54,783 bases of DNA from Acidobacteriota bacterium (GCA_023481105.1 JAMCWK010000056.1:1-54783); one strand, 5' to 3'. Positions 17,644 to 25,777 are shown, numbered from the stretch's first letter. The notes: generated by a model from the letters alone, not told the origin. Numbers and translations: made by a program.

Positions 17644-17844
17644 ATGCTCATCCAAGAAGTGGGAGAGACCGCAGGACTCATCTGGCAGGCGATCGATTCG
17701 CAGGGTGCGCTCAAATTGACAGCCCTCAAGAAACAACTCAAGCTCAACGACACGATTCTCCACATGGCTCTGGGCTGGCTCGCCCGCGAAGACAAGATTG
17801 AAATGACCGCTGCCGGCCGCACGTTTCTCGTGCAACTGAAATAG
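17644..17844 (+). CDS. Small winged-helix DNA-binding-like protein (DUF2582 type)
   Basis: 66 residues from ATG 17644. The pattern GLIWQAIDSQGALKLTALKK...LNDTILHMALGWLAREDKIEM is a helix-turn-helix followed by a small wing (TAAGRTFLVQL) and matches the short winged-helix proteins of the DUF2582 family. Family members are uncharacterised; a DNA- or RNA-binding role is only suggested by the fold. The gene stands alone between the NHL lipoprotein and the ornithine-cyclodeaminase homologue. Very short, but conserved in composition with its neighbours. Confidence 0.7.
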   Translation: MLIQEVGETAGLIWQAIDSQGALKLTALKKQLKLNDTILHMALGWLAREDKIEMTAAGRTFLVQLK

Positions 17845-17917
17845 TCGCGGTTTTGCGCCTTACGCTGTCTCTCTGAAGCCCAGCGTTTCTGGCCCGCCCG
17901 AAGAATCACTCGCGCTA

Positions 17918-17941
17918 TGTCGGGCAATACGAGTCCCGACA
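17918..17941 (+). repeat. Hairpin in the intergenic region before the ornithine-cyclodeaminase homologue
   Basis: TGTCGGG (17918-17924) and CCCGACA (17935-17941) form a seven-base stem with a ten-base loop. There is no T-run, so it is not a standard terminator. Confidence 0.45.
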
Positions 17942-17970
17942 GGAATTGCCGTGCGAGCGACTAGGTGATC

Positions 17971-18942
17971 ATGGCCCTTCTTCTCTCTGAATCTGACGTC
18001 CGCGCCCTCTTGACCATGCCTGTGGCTCTCGACGCCGTGGAAAAATCCTTTTTGCGGCTCGCCGACGGCACGGCCAGCCTCCATCCCCGCCATCGTTTGC
18101 ATCCGCGCGACGGCGCCTATCTGCACTACATGGCCGCTGCCGACAGCGTTTCCGGCTACATGGGCATGAAGCTCTACACCAGCGCGCGCGGCGGCTTGCG
18201 ATTTGTCGTGCCGCTCTTCCGCACTGGCACTGGAGAACTGGTGGCGCTCATCGAAGCCGATTTTCTCGGCCAGATGCGCACTGGTGCCGCCAGCGGAGTC
18301 GCCACCAAGTTTTTGGCGCGCAACGATGTGCGCACCGTCGGCATTGTCGGCACTGGCCTGCAAGCGCGCACGCAGCTTGAAGGTGTTGCTGCAGTGCGAA
18401 AACTCGAACGCATCCGCGCCTTCGGGCGCAATCCCGAGCGCCGCGCGCAATTCTGCCGGGAAATGTCAGACAAGCTGGGGGTGCCGGTCGAACCGGCCGC
18501 TTCCGCCGAAGAAGCTGTGCGCGGCGCGGATATCGTCATCGCCGCGACTTCTTCCACCGCCGCCGTCGTGCGCGGCAAATGGCTCTCGCCGGGCACGCAC
18601 ATCAACGCCATCGGCGCGAATTTTCCGCAGAAGCGCGAGCTCGACGACGAAGCCGTCGCGCGCGCTTCGCTGATCGCCGTGGATTCTGTCGAGCAATCCC
18701 GCCAGGAGGCCGGCGATCTCATCCAGGCATTCGTGGGCGATGAACTGCGCTGGTCCGCTGTTCGCGAGCTTTCTAATATCGTCGCCGGCCGCGTTCGCGG
18801 CCGCGCCAGCGACGAGGAGATTACACTTTTCAAGTCCAACGGGATTGCTATTTGGGACGTCGCCGTCGCCGCCCGCGTTTTCGAATTGGCGCAGGAAAAG
18901 CAGCTCGGCACGCGCATTCCGCTCTGGGAACACTGCGGGTAG
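17971..18942 (+). CDS. Ornithine cyclodeaminase / mu-crystallin family dehydrogenase
   Basis: 323 residues; ATG 17971 preferred over GTG 17965 because either gives the same fold and ATG is the usual start. The Rossmann fingerprint is RTVGIVGTGLQARTQLEGV (about residues 118-136), and the family's substrate-side residues appear in GYMGMKLYT and LIEADFLGQMRTGAASGVAT. The C-terminal IGANFPQKRELDD and LFKSNGIAIWDVAVA are also family-typical. Members include ornithine cyclodeaminase, alanine dehydrogenase and ketimine reductases, all NAD(P)-dependent; sequence alone does not decide the substrate. Confidence 0.85.
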   Translation: MALLLSESDVRALLTMPVALDAVEKSFLRLADGTASLHPRHRLHPRDGAYLHYMAAADSVSGYMGMKLYTSARGGLRFVVPLFRTGTGELVALIEADFLGQMRTGAASGVATKFLARNDVRTVGIVGTGLQARTQLEGVAAVRKLERIRAFGRNPERRAQFCREMSDKLGVPVEPAASAEEAVRGADIVIAATSSTAAVVRGKWLSPGTHINAIGANFPQKRELDDEAVARASLIAVDSVEQSRQEAGDLIQAFVGDELRWSAVRELSNIVAGRVRGRASDEEITLFKSNGIAIWDVAVAARVFELAQEKQLGTRIPLWEHCG

Positions 18943-19031
18943 CTTCAGTGAGTTGTAATCGGAAGCTTGCTCGCGTCTGGCGTGCGGAACATGAAGCGCG
19001 CGGAGCGGCGAAGGCTGCTTCTGCGCCTCAC

Positions 19032-19271
19032 TCAGCTCGAGCGACGCCGCAGGCGATTTTCTAGAGCTTTGTGCAGCCGGCTGCGAACGTCGTCCGGCAG
19101 CGGCGCGGGCTGGGAATTGCAGTACAAGTGAATCGTCTTGCGCGTGGTGTCCACCACCAGCCGGCAATCCTCGCAGTGGGCCAGGTGCCGCTCCACCTCG
19201 GCCATCAGCGCGCGGTCCGTTTCGCCGTTCAGGTAGCTGCTCAGCTCTTTAATGATGTCCCTGCACTTCAA
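19032..19271 (-). CDS. Zinc-binding anti-sigma factor (ZAS-type, HxxxCxxC)
   Basis: 79 residues. The zinc motif HLAHCEDC (His29, Cys33, Cys36) and Cys3 match the anti-sigma zinc-finger family, which sequesters ECF sigma factors. There is no transmembrane segment, so it is a soluble form. It overlaps the end of the sigma-factor gene by four bases (ATGA), the standard arrangement of a co-expressed sigma/anti-sigma pair. Redox or envelope stress is a common signal for soluble ZAS proteins, but nothing here shows which signal applies. Confidence 0.85.
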   Translation of the reverse strand: MKCRDIIKELSSYLNGETDRALMAEVERHLAHCEDCRLVVDTTRKTIHLYCNSQPAPLPDDVRSRLHKALENRLRRRSS

Positions 19272-19930
19272 TTTGCTTCTCGCTTTCCAAAATAACGGTT
19301 CAGTTTCTGGCGCAGCTTCAGCCGCGCGCGCAGCAGCCGCGACTTCACCGCGGGAACAGACAGTCCCAGAATCTCCGCGGTTTCTTCCGTGGACAAATCT
19401 TCAATGTCCCGCAGCGCAAATACGATTCCGAAAGACGGGTCAATATCGCCGATCACCTCTTGCAGAATTCGCTGCATTTCCGATTGCTCGTAGTGCTGCT
19501 CCGGGCTGGGCCCCCAGTCTTCCAGCTCGCGGATCATCAGGTCGTCTTCCGTTTCGATTTTCTCGTCGAGCGAAACCTGCCCGGGCCGCCGCTTGCGCAG
19601 CTTCATCAGCCCTTCGTTCACGGTGATGCGCACCAGCCAGGTGTAAAAGCGCGAGTCGCCCTGGAAATCCTTCAGGTGCGCGTAGGACTTCAGGAACGCC
19701 TCCTGCATCACGTCCTCGGCGTCCTCTTTGTTCTGCGTGATGTTCATCGCCAGGCGGAAGATTTTCCGCTCGTAGCGGTTCACCAGCGTTTCGAACGCGC
19801 CGACGTCGCCGGCCTTCGCCTGGGCGACGAGCGTGCCTTCGCCCTCGGAGATGCTGACTTGCGCTTTCGTGGGTTTGGCGGGTGTGGGGTCCATGGAATT
19901 CGTTGGCCTGGCTCTGGGAGCGCAGGTCAT
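19268..19930 (-). CDS. ECF-type RNA polymerase sigma factor
   Basis: About 220 residues if started at ATG 19930, where GAGGAG lies ten bases upstream; ATG 19894 is the alternative. Region 2 is clear (FETLVNRYERKIFRLAMNIT, EDAEDVMQEAFLKSYAHL, FYTWLVRITVNEGLMKLR), and region 4 has SFGIVFALRDIEDLSTEETAEILGLSVPAVKSRLLRARLKLR. ECF sigmas redirect RNA polymerase to stress or envelope regulons. It is co-transcribed with the downstream zinc anti-sigma factor. It is divergent from the aromatic-CoA block; no link between the two is visible. Confidence 0.9.
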   Translation of the reverse strand: MTCAPRARPTNSMDPTPAKPTKAQVSISEGEGTLVAQAKAGDVGAFETLVNRYERKIFRLAMNITQNKEDAEDVMQEAFLKSYAHLKDFQGDSRFYTWLVRITVNEGLMKLRKRRPGQVSLDEKIETEDDLMIRELEDWGPSPEQHYEQSEMQRILQEVIGDIDPSFGIVFALRDIEDLSTEETAEILGLSVPAVKSRLLRARLKLRQKLNRYFGKREAN

Positions 19931-20053
19931 CCGAAAGCCGCTCCTCAGGTTACCATATTCGTTCCCGCAACACGCGCTGCCGCACATGACGCTCCTTTTC
20001 CCGTCCATCTGACGCTGACAGGGTGCCCGAGGATGCAAAAATCTTTCCGCCCC

Positions 20054-20082
20054 TTGACACCGCCACTCAATTGGCGTACATT
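20054..20082 (+). promoter_or_regulatory. Strong sigma70-type promoter of the TetR-led aromatic-CoA block
   Basis: TTGACA (20054-20059), a 17-bp spacer, then TACATT (20077-20082), one of the best promoters in the window. Transcription should start near 20089, inside the operator that follows. Confidence 0.75.
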
Positions 20083-20084
20083 TT

Positions 20085-20098
20085 CGAACGAACGTTCG
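20085..20098 (+). promoter_or_regulatory. PaaR-like operator palindrome overlapping the transcription start
   Basis: CGAACGAACGTTCG is a six-base inverted repeat (CGAACG/CGTTCG) with a two-base spacer. It fits CNAACGNNCGTTNG, the consensus I recall for the TetR-family phenylacetate regulator PaaR of Thermus thermophilus. It covers the predicted +1 of the promoter in front of the TetR gene, the place expected for autorepression. Confidence 0.7.
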
Positions 20099-20115
20099 AC
20101 TCAGGCGGCGTTCTC

Positions 20116-20796
20116 GTGCCCAACTCTGAGCACCACCATTTTCCGGCCTTCGACCGCAAGCTGGCGCGCATCTTGCGCCATGCCGCGGCCGTTTTCTCCG
20201 AAAAAGGTTACGAAGGGGCCTCCATCCGCGACCTTTCCCGCGTTTCCGGTGTTTCGCTCTCCGGCCTCTACTACTACTTTGAAAGCAAGCAGGAACTGCT
20301 CTACCTCATCCAGCTTTACACTTTTTCGGAAATCGTCCGCCGCTTGGAAGAGCGCTTGACTGGCGTGTCCGCACCCGCCGAGCGCGTGCGCATCCTGGTG
20401 CGCAACCATCTGGACTATTTCCTCCAGCATCCTGTAGAGATGAAGGTGCTCTCGCACGAAGCGGAAGTGCTCGAAGGCCGCTATCATCGCGAGATTACCG
20501 AAATTAAGAAACGCTACTATTCGCTCGCGCTGAGCGTGTTTGAAGATCTACGCCGCAGCGGCGCCGCACGCCGCATGAATCCGCGCGTCGCTGTGCTCAG
20601 CCTCTTCGGCATGATGAACTGGATTTACACCTGGCATAATCCGAAGGTGGACCCGTCGCCGGAGTCCATTGCCGATACCATGGCAGAGATTTTTCTGGAA
20701 GGCGTGGCCAACGGCCATCGCCCGCAGCGCGCCTCCAACGGTCGCGCTCGCGTGGTGCGCGCGCTCGTCGGCTCCAAGGCTCAGGCACGGTTGTAG
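20116..20796 (+). CDS. TetR/AcrR-family transcriptional regulator (PaaR/FadR-like)
   Basis: 226 residues from GTG 20116. The longer open frame begins upstream of the predicted transcription start, and GTG follows AGGCGG with seven-base spacing. The N-terminal helix-turn-helix reads ILRHAAAVFSEKGYEGASIRDLSRVSGVSLSGLYYYFESKQELLYLI, the standard TetR DNA-binding domain. The C-terminal ligand domain resembles acyl-CoA-responsive regulators (FadR/PaaR type), which release DNA when an aromatic or fatty acyl-CoA binds. The gene heads the aromatic-CoA block, 48 bp before the first crotonase, and has a palindromic operator at its own promoter, so it is the likely repressor of the whole block. Its stop lies in a GTAGGGGC hairpin. 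Confidence 0.85.
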   Translation: MPNSEHHHFPAFDRKLARILRHAAAVFSEKGYEGASIRDLSRVSGVSLSGLYYYFESKQELLYLIQLYTFSEIVRRLEERLTGVSAPAERVRILVRNHLDYFLQHPVEMKVLSHEAEVLEGRYHREITEIKKRYYSLALSVFEDLRRSGAARRMNPRVAVLSLFGMMNWIYTWHNPKVDPSPESIADTMAEIFLEGVANGHRPQRASNGRARVVRALVGSKAQARL

Positions 20797-20817
20797 GGGC
20801 CGGTCTTTAGACCGCCC
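20793..20817 (+). repeat. GTAGGGGC palindrome containing the stop codon of the TetR gene
   Basis: GTAGGGGCCGGTCTTTAGAC then CGCCC. TAG 20794-20796 is the TetR stop codon. Confidence 0.6.
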
Positions 20818-20844
20818 ACAAAGAATCGACAGAGGGAGAACTCA

Positions 20845-21654
20845 ATGGCCACATCGCAGACGGTGGAGCAGAAGACGCTGGTGAACTACCGCGTGGAGGA
20901 CGGCGTCGCCATCTTGGAGATGAGCGACCCGCCGGCCAATACCTACACCTACGAGATGATGCAGCAGCTCGACGCCTGCATCTTGGCCGCGCGCATGGAC
21001 GAATCCGTGCACGTCATCGTCCTGCGCGGCGGTGGCGAAAAGTTTTTCTCTGCCGGCGCCAGCATTCCCATGCTCAACCGCGTGGACCCGCAGTTCAAAT
21101 ATTATTTTTGCCTTCACGCCAACGAGACGCTCTCACGCCTCGAGCAGACGCCCAAGCTGGTCATCGCCGCGCTGAACGGCCACACCGTCGGTGGCGGCCT
21201 GGAAATCGCCATGGCCTGCGACATTCGCATCGCCAAAAAAGAAGGCGGAAAGATCGGCCTGCCTGAAGTTAATCTCGGCGTGCTCCCCGGCACCGGCGGC
21301 ACGCAGCGCATGTTGCGCATCATCGGACGCGCCCGCGCCATGGAGTTGATGACCACCGGCCGCACCTTCAGCTTTGAAGAAGCGCTCGAGTTCGGCCTGA
21401 TTCACTACATCTACGAGAAAGAAACTTTTTGGGATGACGTCATGGCTTATGCGCGGCAGTTCTGCCCGCCCAATAAGGCTTCGCGCGCCGTCGGCCGCAT
21501 CAAGCGCGCCGTGGTTAGCGGTAGCGAAGTCCCGTTCCAGGAAGCGCTGGCCATCGAGCGCGAATTGCAGCAACTGCTGTTCACCAGCGAAGACGCCAAG
21601 GAAGGCATCGCCGCCTACGTCGGCAAGCGCCAGGCATCGTTCAAAGGAAAGTAG
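20845..21654 (+). CDS. Enoyl-CoA hydratase (crotonase family)
   Basis: 269 residues, ATG 20845 preceded by GAGGGAGAA. Both catalytic glutamates of enoyl-CoA hydratases are in place: Glu120 in TVGGGLE and Glu141 in GLPEVNLG, with the oxyanion-hole segments FFSAGAS and GHTVGGG. It should add water across a 2-enoyl-CoA double bond, as PaaF does in phenylacetate degradation. It is the first enzyme gene after the TetR regulator and leads into the aldehyde dehydrogenase. The exact substrate is inferred from context only. Confidence 0.85.
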   Translation: MATSQTVEQKTLVNYRVEDGVAILEMSDPPANTYTYEMMQQLDACILAARMDESVHVIVLRGGGEKFFSAGASIPMLNRVDPQFKYYFCLHANETLSRLEQTPKLVIAALNGHTVGGGLEIAMACDIRIAKKEGGKIGLPEVNLGVLPGTGGTQRMLRIIGRARAMELMTTGRTFSFEEALEFGLIHYIYEKETFWDDVMAYARQFCPPNKASRAVGRIKRAVVSGSEVPFQEALAIERELQQLLFTSEDAKEGIAAYVGKRQASFKGK

Positions 21655-21658
21655 CGCG

Positions 21659-21697
21659 GTAGGGGCGCTTCCGAGAATTCGGGATTGCTGCGCCCCG
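21659..21697 (+). repeat. GTAGGGGCG-family palindrome between enoyl-CoA hydratase and aldehyde dehydrogenase genes
   Basis: GTAGGGGCGC (21659-21668), a central CCGAGAATTCGG palindrome, and CGCCCC (21691-21696) form a nested hairpin three bases after the stop codon. Confidence 0.55.
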
Positions 21698-21721
21698 CAT
21701 TCGAATTTCGAGAAAGGCACA

Positions 21722-23194
21722 ATGGCTACAGCAGTTGGACAACCAAAACCAGGAAAACTCTTCATCGGCGGCCAATGGCTCGACGCCGTGGATGGCAAGA
21801 CGTACCCCACGCTAAATCCTGCCACCGGCGAAACACTCACCGTTGTATCCGAAGCCTCAGAGCGCGATGCCGATGCCGCGGTGCAAGCCGCGCGCAAAGC
21901 CTTCGAATCCGGCAAGTGGCCGGAGATGGCCGCCTCCGACCGTGGCCGCATTCTCTGGCGTCTTGGCGACCTCGTGGACCAGCACGCCGATGAACTCGCC
22001 ACGCTGGAAACGCTCGACAACGGCAAGCCCATCTTTGAATCGCGCTACGTGGACATTCCCATGGCGGCGGAAGTGTTCCGTTACTTCGCCGGCTGGGCCA
22101 CGAAAATTCACGGTGAAACCGTCCCCGTCAAAGGCCCCTTCCTGCATTACACGCTGCGCGAGCCCGTCGGCGTGATTGCCGCCATTATCCCGTGGAATTT
22201 CCCACTGCTGATGGCCTCGTGGAAAATTGCTCCGGCGCTCGCCGCTGGCAACACCGTCGTGCTCAAACCTGCGCCGTGGACGCCGCTCACCGCGCTGCGA
22301 TTCGCCGAGTTGTGCCAGGAAGCTGGCGTGCCTGATGGTGTCGTCAACATCGTCACCGGCTCCACGCGTGAATTGGGGCGCTCGCTCGTCCGCCACCCTG
22401 GCGTGGACAAAATCGCCTTCACCGGCTCCACCGCCACCGGCCAGGAAATCATCCGCGAATCCGCCGCATCGCTGAAGCACGTCTCGCTCGAACTCGGCGG
22501 CAAGTCGCCCAACATTGTTTTTGCCGACGCCGACCTCGACGCCGCCGTCAAGGGCGCTACGCTCGGCATTTTCTATGGCAAAGGCGAAGTCTGCGCCGCG
22601 GGCTCGCGCCTCTTCGTCGAGAAAAAAGTGAAAGACGATTTTCTGCACAAACTCGTCGAGCGCGCCAAGAAAACGCAGCCCGGCGACCCACTCGATCCGA
22701 AAACCCGATTCGGCTCGCTGGTCAGCGAGCAGCAGATGAACAAAGTCCTCGGCTACATCGAGAAGGGCAAGGCGGAAGGCGCTGCGGTGGTGGCCGGCGG
22801 TGGCCGCGCGGCATTCGGTGGCGGCAAAGGCTGTTTCGTCGAAGCCACCGTCTTCGATGGCGTGCGTAACGACATGACCATCGCCCGCGAGGAAATCTTC
22901 GGTCCTGTGCTCGCCACGATTGAATTTGGCGATGCGGCCGACGCGGTGCGCCAGGCCAACGACAATCCTTACGGCCTCGCCGCCGCCGTCTGGACGCGCG
23001 ACATCGCCCGCGCCCATCGCGTTGCCGGGCAGCTCAAGGCCGGCACGGTGTGGATTAATACCTACAACAATTACGATCCCGCGGCGGCCTTCGGTGGATA
23101 TAAGATGAGCGGCTATGGCCGCGAACTGAGCATGCACGCCATGGATCTCTACACTCAGATCAAAAGCATCTGGGTGAACTTAAAAGATTCGTAG
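21722..23194 (+). CDS. NAD(P)-dependent aldehyde dehydrogenase
   Basis: 490 residues from ATG 21722 after GAGAAAGG. Class I/II aldehyde dehydrogenase features are complete: IIPWNFPL (cofactor region), FTGS, general-base Glu257 in LELGGK, and the nucleophile Cys291 in GEVCAAGSR. The C-terminal EEIFGPVL and GYKMSGYGRE are also standard. It oxidises an aldehyde to the acid. In the block its likely role is to oxidise the semialdehyde formed by ring opening, the step done by BoxD or the dehydrogenase half of PaaZ in the known aerobic hybrid pathways. That assignment is from context. Its TAG stop is part of a GTAGGGGCG palindrome. Confidence 0.88.
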   Translation: MATAVGQPKPGKLFIGGQWLDAVDGKTYPTLNPATGETLTVVSEASERDADAAVQAARKAFESGKWPEMAASDRGRILWRLGDLVDQHADELATLETLDNGKPIFESRYVDIPMAAEVFRYFAGWATKIHGETVPVKGPFLHYTLREPVGVIAAIIPWNFPLLMASWKIAPALAAGNTVVLKPAPWTPLTALRFAELCQEAGVPDGVVNIVTGSTRELGRSLVRHPGVDKIAFTGSTATGQEIIRESAASLKHVSLELGGKSPNIVFADADLDAAVKGATLGIFYGKGEVCAAGSRLFVEKKVKDDFLHKLVERAKKTQPGDPLDPKTRFGSLVSEQQMNKVLGYIEKGKAEGAAVVAGGGRAAFGGGKGCFVEATVFDGVRNDMTIAREEIFGPVLATIEFGDAADAVRQANDNPYGLAAAVWTRDIARAHRVAGQLKAGTVWINTYNNYDPAAAFGGYKMSGYGRELSMHAMDLYTQIKSIWVNLKDS

Positions 23195-23214
23195 GGGCGC
23201 TGCTTGCTGCGCCC
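23191..23214 (+). repeat. GTAGGGGCG palindrome containing the stop codon of the aldehyde dehydrogenase gene
   Basis: GTAGGGGCGCTGCTTG followed by CTGCGCCC. TAG 23192-23194 is the stop. Nearly identical to the copy at 16566-16589. Confidence 0.65.
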
Positions 23215-23231
23215 TGAAAGCTAATCTAAAG

Positions 23232-23744
23232 ATGCGAACTCTGCCCGATTACTTGCGCAAGGGAATGAAGCTGATGATTGTCGGATTCAACCCCGGCGAA
23301 AACTCGGCCCGCGTCGGCCATTATTACGCCGGCCGCAACAACCAGTTCTGGCCGCTGCTGTACGAAGCCGGCATCATCCCCGAGCCGATTGATCATCATG
23401 ACGACAAGCGCATGATCGAGTTCGGCATCGGTCTTACGGATCTGGTCAAGCGCCCCACGCGCGGCATTGAGGAAATTGGCCGCGAAGAGTGGGCCGAGGG
23501 CCGCGTCCTGTTCGCGCAGAAAATGCAGGAATTTTCGCCCCGCGTTGTGGCTTTCAACGGCAAGCTGTGCTACGAAAAATTCGCCGGCCGTCCCTGCAAG
23601 CTCGGTTTGCAGAAAGAAACTCTCTATGGCGCGTCGGTCTTCGTGCTGCCGTCCACCAGCGCGCAAAACGCAGGCGCTACGCAAGGCCAGAAGCTGCGTT
23701 ACTTCAAGCAGCTCGCCGCGCTGGTTGCGAAGACGAAAGGTTGA
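23232..23744 (+). CDS. Mismatch-specific uracil/thymine DNA glycosylase (Mug/TDG family)
   Basis: 170 residues. The family's catalytic segment is GFNPGENSARVGHYYAGRNN (about 18-37), followed by FWPLL, and the C-terminal substrate loop is LPSTSAQNA. Mug/TDG enzymes excise uracil or thymine from G:U or G:T mismatches in base-excision repair. The gene sits oddly within the aromatic-CoA block, in the same direction and with short spacing. It may be a bystander picked up by read-through, or may counter DNA damage; no link is visible in the sequence. Its ATG is preceded by no strong ribosome-binding site. Confidence 0.82.
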   Translation: MRTLPDYLRKGMKLMIVGFNPGENSARVGHYYAGRNNQFWPLLYEAGIIPEPIDHHDDKRMIEFGIGLTDLVKRPTRGIEEIGREEWAEGRVLFAQKMQEFSPRVVAFNGKLCYEKFAGRPCKLGLQKETLYGASVFVLPSTSAQNAGATQGQKLRYFKQLAALVAKTKG

Positions 23745-23750
23745 GAAGTG

Positions 23751-23771
23751 GAACAGGCTACTAGCCTGTTC
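23751..23771 (+). repeat. ACAGGCT palindrome
   Basis: GAACAGGCT (23751-23759) and AGCCTGTTC (23763-23771) form a nine-base stem with loop ACT. Same family as 27391-27409 and 34153-34171. Confidence 0.6.
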
Positions 23772-23786
23772 TCCTTGATGCTTGCA

Positions 23787-24599
23787 ATGTCGCAAACGCC
23801 ACAAACCGCCACCGCTCCTGTCGTCCTCGAATCGCGCGAAGGCGCCGTCCTCACGCTCACCATGAATCGCCCGGACAAGCTCAACGCCTTGAGCGTGGAC
23901 CTGACCACCGCGCTGCTCGAGACTTTCCGTCGCGCCGCTGCCGACTCTGAACTTCGCGCCATCATTCTCACCGGCGCGGGCCGCGCGTTTTGCGCCGGGG
24001 GCGACCTCGCGCTCATCACCGACGCGCGCCGCCGCAATGCCGGCCGCGAGCTCGAATCGCTGATTCGGGGCGGCAGCCAGTTGGCACTGGCGATCTGTGA
24101 CACACCTGTTCCCGTGCTGGCCGCCGTCAACGGCCCCGCCGCCGGCGCGGGCATGAACGTCGCGCTGGCTTGCGACATCCGTATCGCTTCAGAAAACGCT
24201 GCCTTTGGTCAGAATTTTGCGAAGATCGGCTTGTTTCCCGATTTTGGTGGCACTTATTTTCTTCCGCGGCTGGTCGGCCCCGCGCGCGCCGCCGAAATGT
24301 TTTACACCGGCGATATGATTTCCGCCGCAGAAGCCGAGCGCATCGGCGTCGTGAACCACGTTGTGCCCGCCGCCCGCCTCGCAGAAGAGGCTCGCGCTCT
24401 GGCTGCCAAGCTTGCCGCTGCGCCGCCGATTGCTGCTCGCGCCGTCAAGAAAGTTCTCTTCGGCTCCGAACGCGCCGCGCTGGAACGTGCATTGGAACTG
24501 GAAGTGCAACAGCAAGTCATCTGCTTTTCGTCCGAGGATTGCACCGAAGGCCTGCGCGCCTTCTTCGAAAAACGTCCACCATCGTTTCAAGGTAAGTAG
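23787..24599 (+). CDS. PaaG-like enoyl-CoA isomerase (crotonase family)
   Basis: About 270 residues from ATG 23787; ATG 23778 is possible, whereas the still longer frame would begin inside a palindromic repeat. Of the two hydratase glutamates, the first is replaced by Asn124 (GAGMNVALACD), and the second position reads GLFPDFGG with Asp152. The same Asp is the catalytic base of PaaG, which isomerises the ring epoxide to an oxepin in phenylacetate catabolism, so an isomerase is more likely than a hydratase. Oxyanion segment AFCAGGD is present. It directly precedes the diiron oxygenase gene, a natural order for epoxide formation and rearrangement. Confidence 0.8.
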   Translation: MSQTPQTATAPVVLESREGAVLTLTMNRPDKLNALSVDLTTALLETFRRAAADSELRAIILTGAGRAFCAGGDLALITDARRRNAGRELESLIRGGSQLALAICDTPVPVLAAVNGPAAGAGMNVALACDIRIASENAAFGQNFAKIGLFPDFGGTYFLPRLVGPARAAEMFYTGDMISAAEAERIGVVNHVVPAARLAEEARALAAKLAAAPPIAARAVKKVLFGSERAALERALELEVQQQVICFSSEDCTEGLRAFFEKRPPSFQGK

Positions 24600-24626
24600 G
24601 GGCGCCCGCCTTGGCGGGCTGCGCCC
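24596..24626 (+). repeat. GTAGGGGCG palindrome containing the stop codon of the PaaG-like gene
   Basis: GTAGGGGCGCCCGCC and GGCGGGCTGCGCCC flank a short TT loop; TAG 24597-24599 is the stop codon. Confidence 0.65.
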
Positions 24627-24654
24627 GTTGAATTTCTAAAGGAGACTTGACCAC

Positions 24655-25773
24655 ATGCCCGCATCCCGCATCTCGACCTTCGACGATTGGGTGGACCTCT
24701 TCGGCTCTTGGCGAAAAGACATCGGCGTGGACTACCCCGAAATCGCCAACTACCACTTTGAGGCCAAGTTCGGCCCCACGCGCTCGAACGAAATCGAATT
24801 CGGCGCCTACAAGGGCCGCCCCAAATGGCAGCGCGTTCTCCAAATTCCCGACCAGCGCATGCGCGACGCGCTGATGAACCTCATCGTCTTTCAGGGCGAC
24901 ACGGAATTCGCCTCGGTCGAGCAGCAGCGCCAGCTCTTTCTCAATTCGCCCAGCGAGCACGATCGCCAGTCGCTCTGCCGCGTGGTCACGGAAGAGATGC
25001 GCCACGGCTGGCAGATGTGCCACCTGCTGATTTCGCATTTCGGCTATAGCGGCCGCGTGGAAGCGCAGAAGATGCTCGAGCGCCGCGCCTTCGAATCCAA
25101 GCGTCTCCTCGGCGCGTTCAATCAGGACGTCAACAACTGGCTCGATTTTTTCACCTACACCGACTTTGTGGACCGCGACGGCAAATTCCAGCTCACCATG
25201 CTCAGCTACTCCGGCTTCGAGCCGCTCGCGCAATCCATGATCCCCATGCTGAAGGAAGAATCCTTCCACCTCGGCACCGGCCAGGACGGCTTGAAGCGCA
25301 TTGTGAAAGCCGGCGTCGTGCCGCTTTCCGTGATTCAGAAATTCATCAACAAGTGGATTCCGGTCAGCTACGACCTTTTCGGCGTTGATAATTCCAGTTC
25401 CGCGCATTGGTTTTATGTGTGGGGCCTGAAGGGTCGCTTCGACGAGCCGCTGGCCAAAGCGGAGGCCGACCTCGGAAAGATGAACGAGCACAACCGTTAT
25501 CTTTATCATCTCGAGTGCAAGCAACTCATTGAATTGGTCAACAAGAGTGTCCCGGCGGACAAACCGAAACTTTACGTGCCCGACCTGAAATTCAATCGGC
25601 ACATCGGCGAGTTCGCCAACCAGCCGTACAGCGTTCACGGCGAGCTGCTTTCGCCGCGCGAATTCGAGGAACACCTGAAGGAGATGCTCCCGCAGCGCGA
25701 AGACATCAAGCTCGTCGAAGATATCCAGGCCAACGAGCCGAAATGGATCGCACCGAAATTGCCCGTTCAGTAA
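24655..25773 (+). CDS. BoxB/PaaA-like diiron oxygenase (aromatic acyl-CoA epoxidase component)
   Basis: 372 residues, ATG 24655 after GGAGACTTGACCAC. Ferritin-like ligand pattern: Glu84, Glu114 and His117 (EEMRH), Asp173, Glu202 and His205 (EESFH). The gaps Glu84-Glu114 (30), Glu114-His117 (3), Asp173-Glu202 (29) and Glu202-His205 (3) equal those I recall for benzoyl-CoA epoxidase BoxB (E120, E150, H153, D211, E240, H243); only the Glu-Asp gap differs by two. The protein is longer than PaaA (about 310) and shorter than BoxB (about 470). Such enzymes use O2 and an external reductase to epoxidise CoA-activated aromatic rings. No BoxA or PaaE-type reductase and no PaaB/C/D gene is in the window. 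The substrate (benzoyl-CoA or a relative) is inferred from neighbouring hcr genes. Confidence 0.8.
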   Translation: MPASRISTFDDWVDLFGSWRKDIGVDYPEIANYHFEAKFGPTRSNEIEFGAYKGRPKWQRVLQIPDQRMRDALMNLIVFQGDTEFASVEQQRQLFLNSPSEHDRQSLCRVVTEEMRHGWQMCHLLISHFGYSGRVEAQKMLERRAFESKRLLGAFNQDVNNWLDFFTYTDFVDRDGKFQLTMLSYSGFEPLAQSMIPMLKEESFHLGTGQDGLKRIVKAGVVPLSVIQKFINKWIPVSYDLFGVDNSSSAHWFYVWGLKGRFDEPLAKAEADLGKMNEHNRYLYHLECKQLIELVNKSVPADKPKLYVPDLKFNRHIGEFANQPYSVHGELLSPREFEEHLKEMLPQREDIKLVEDIQANEPKWIAPKLPVQ

Positions 25774-25777
25774 TTTC

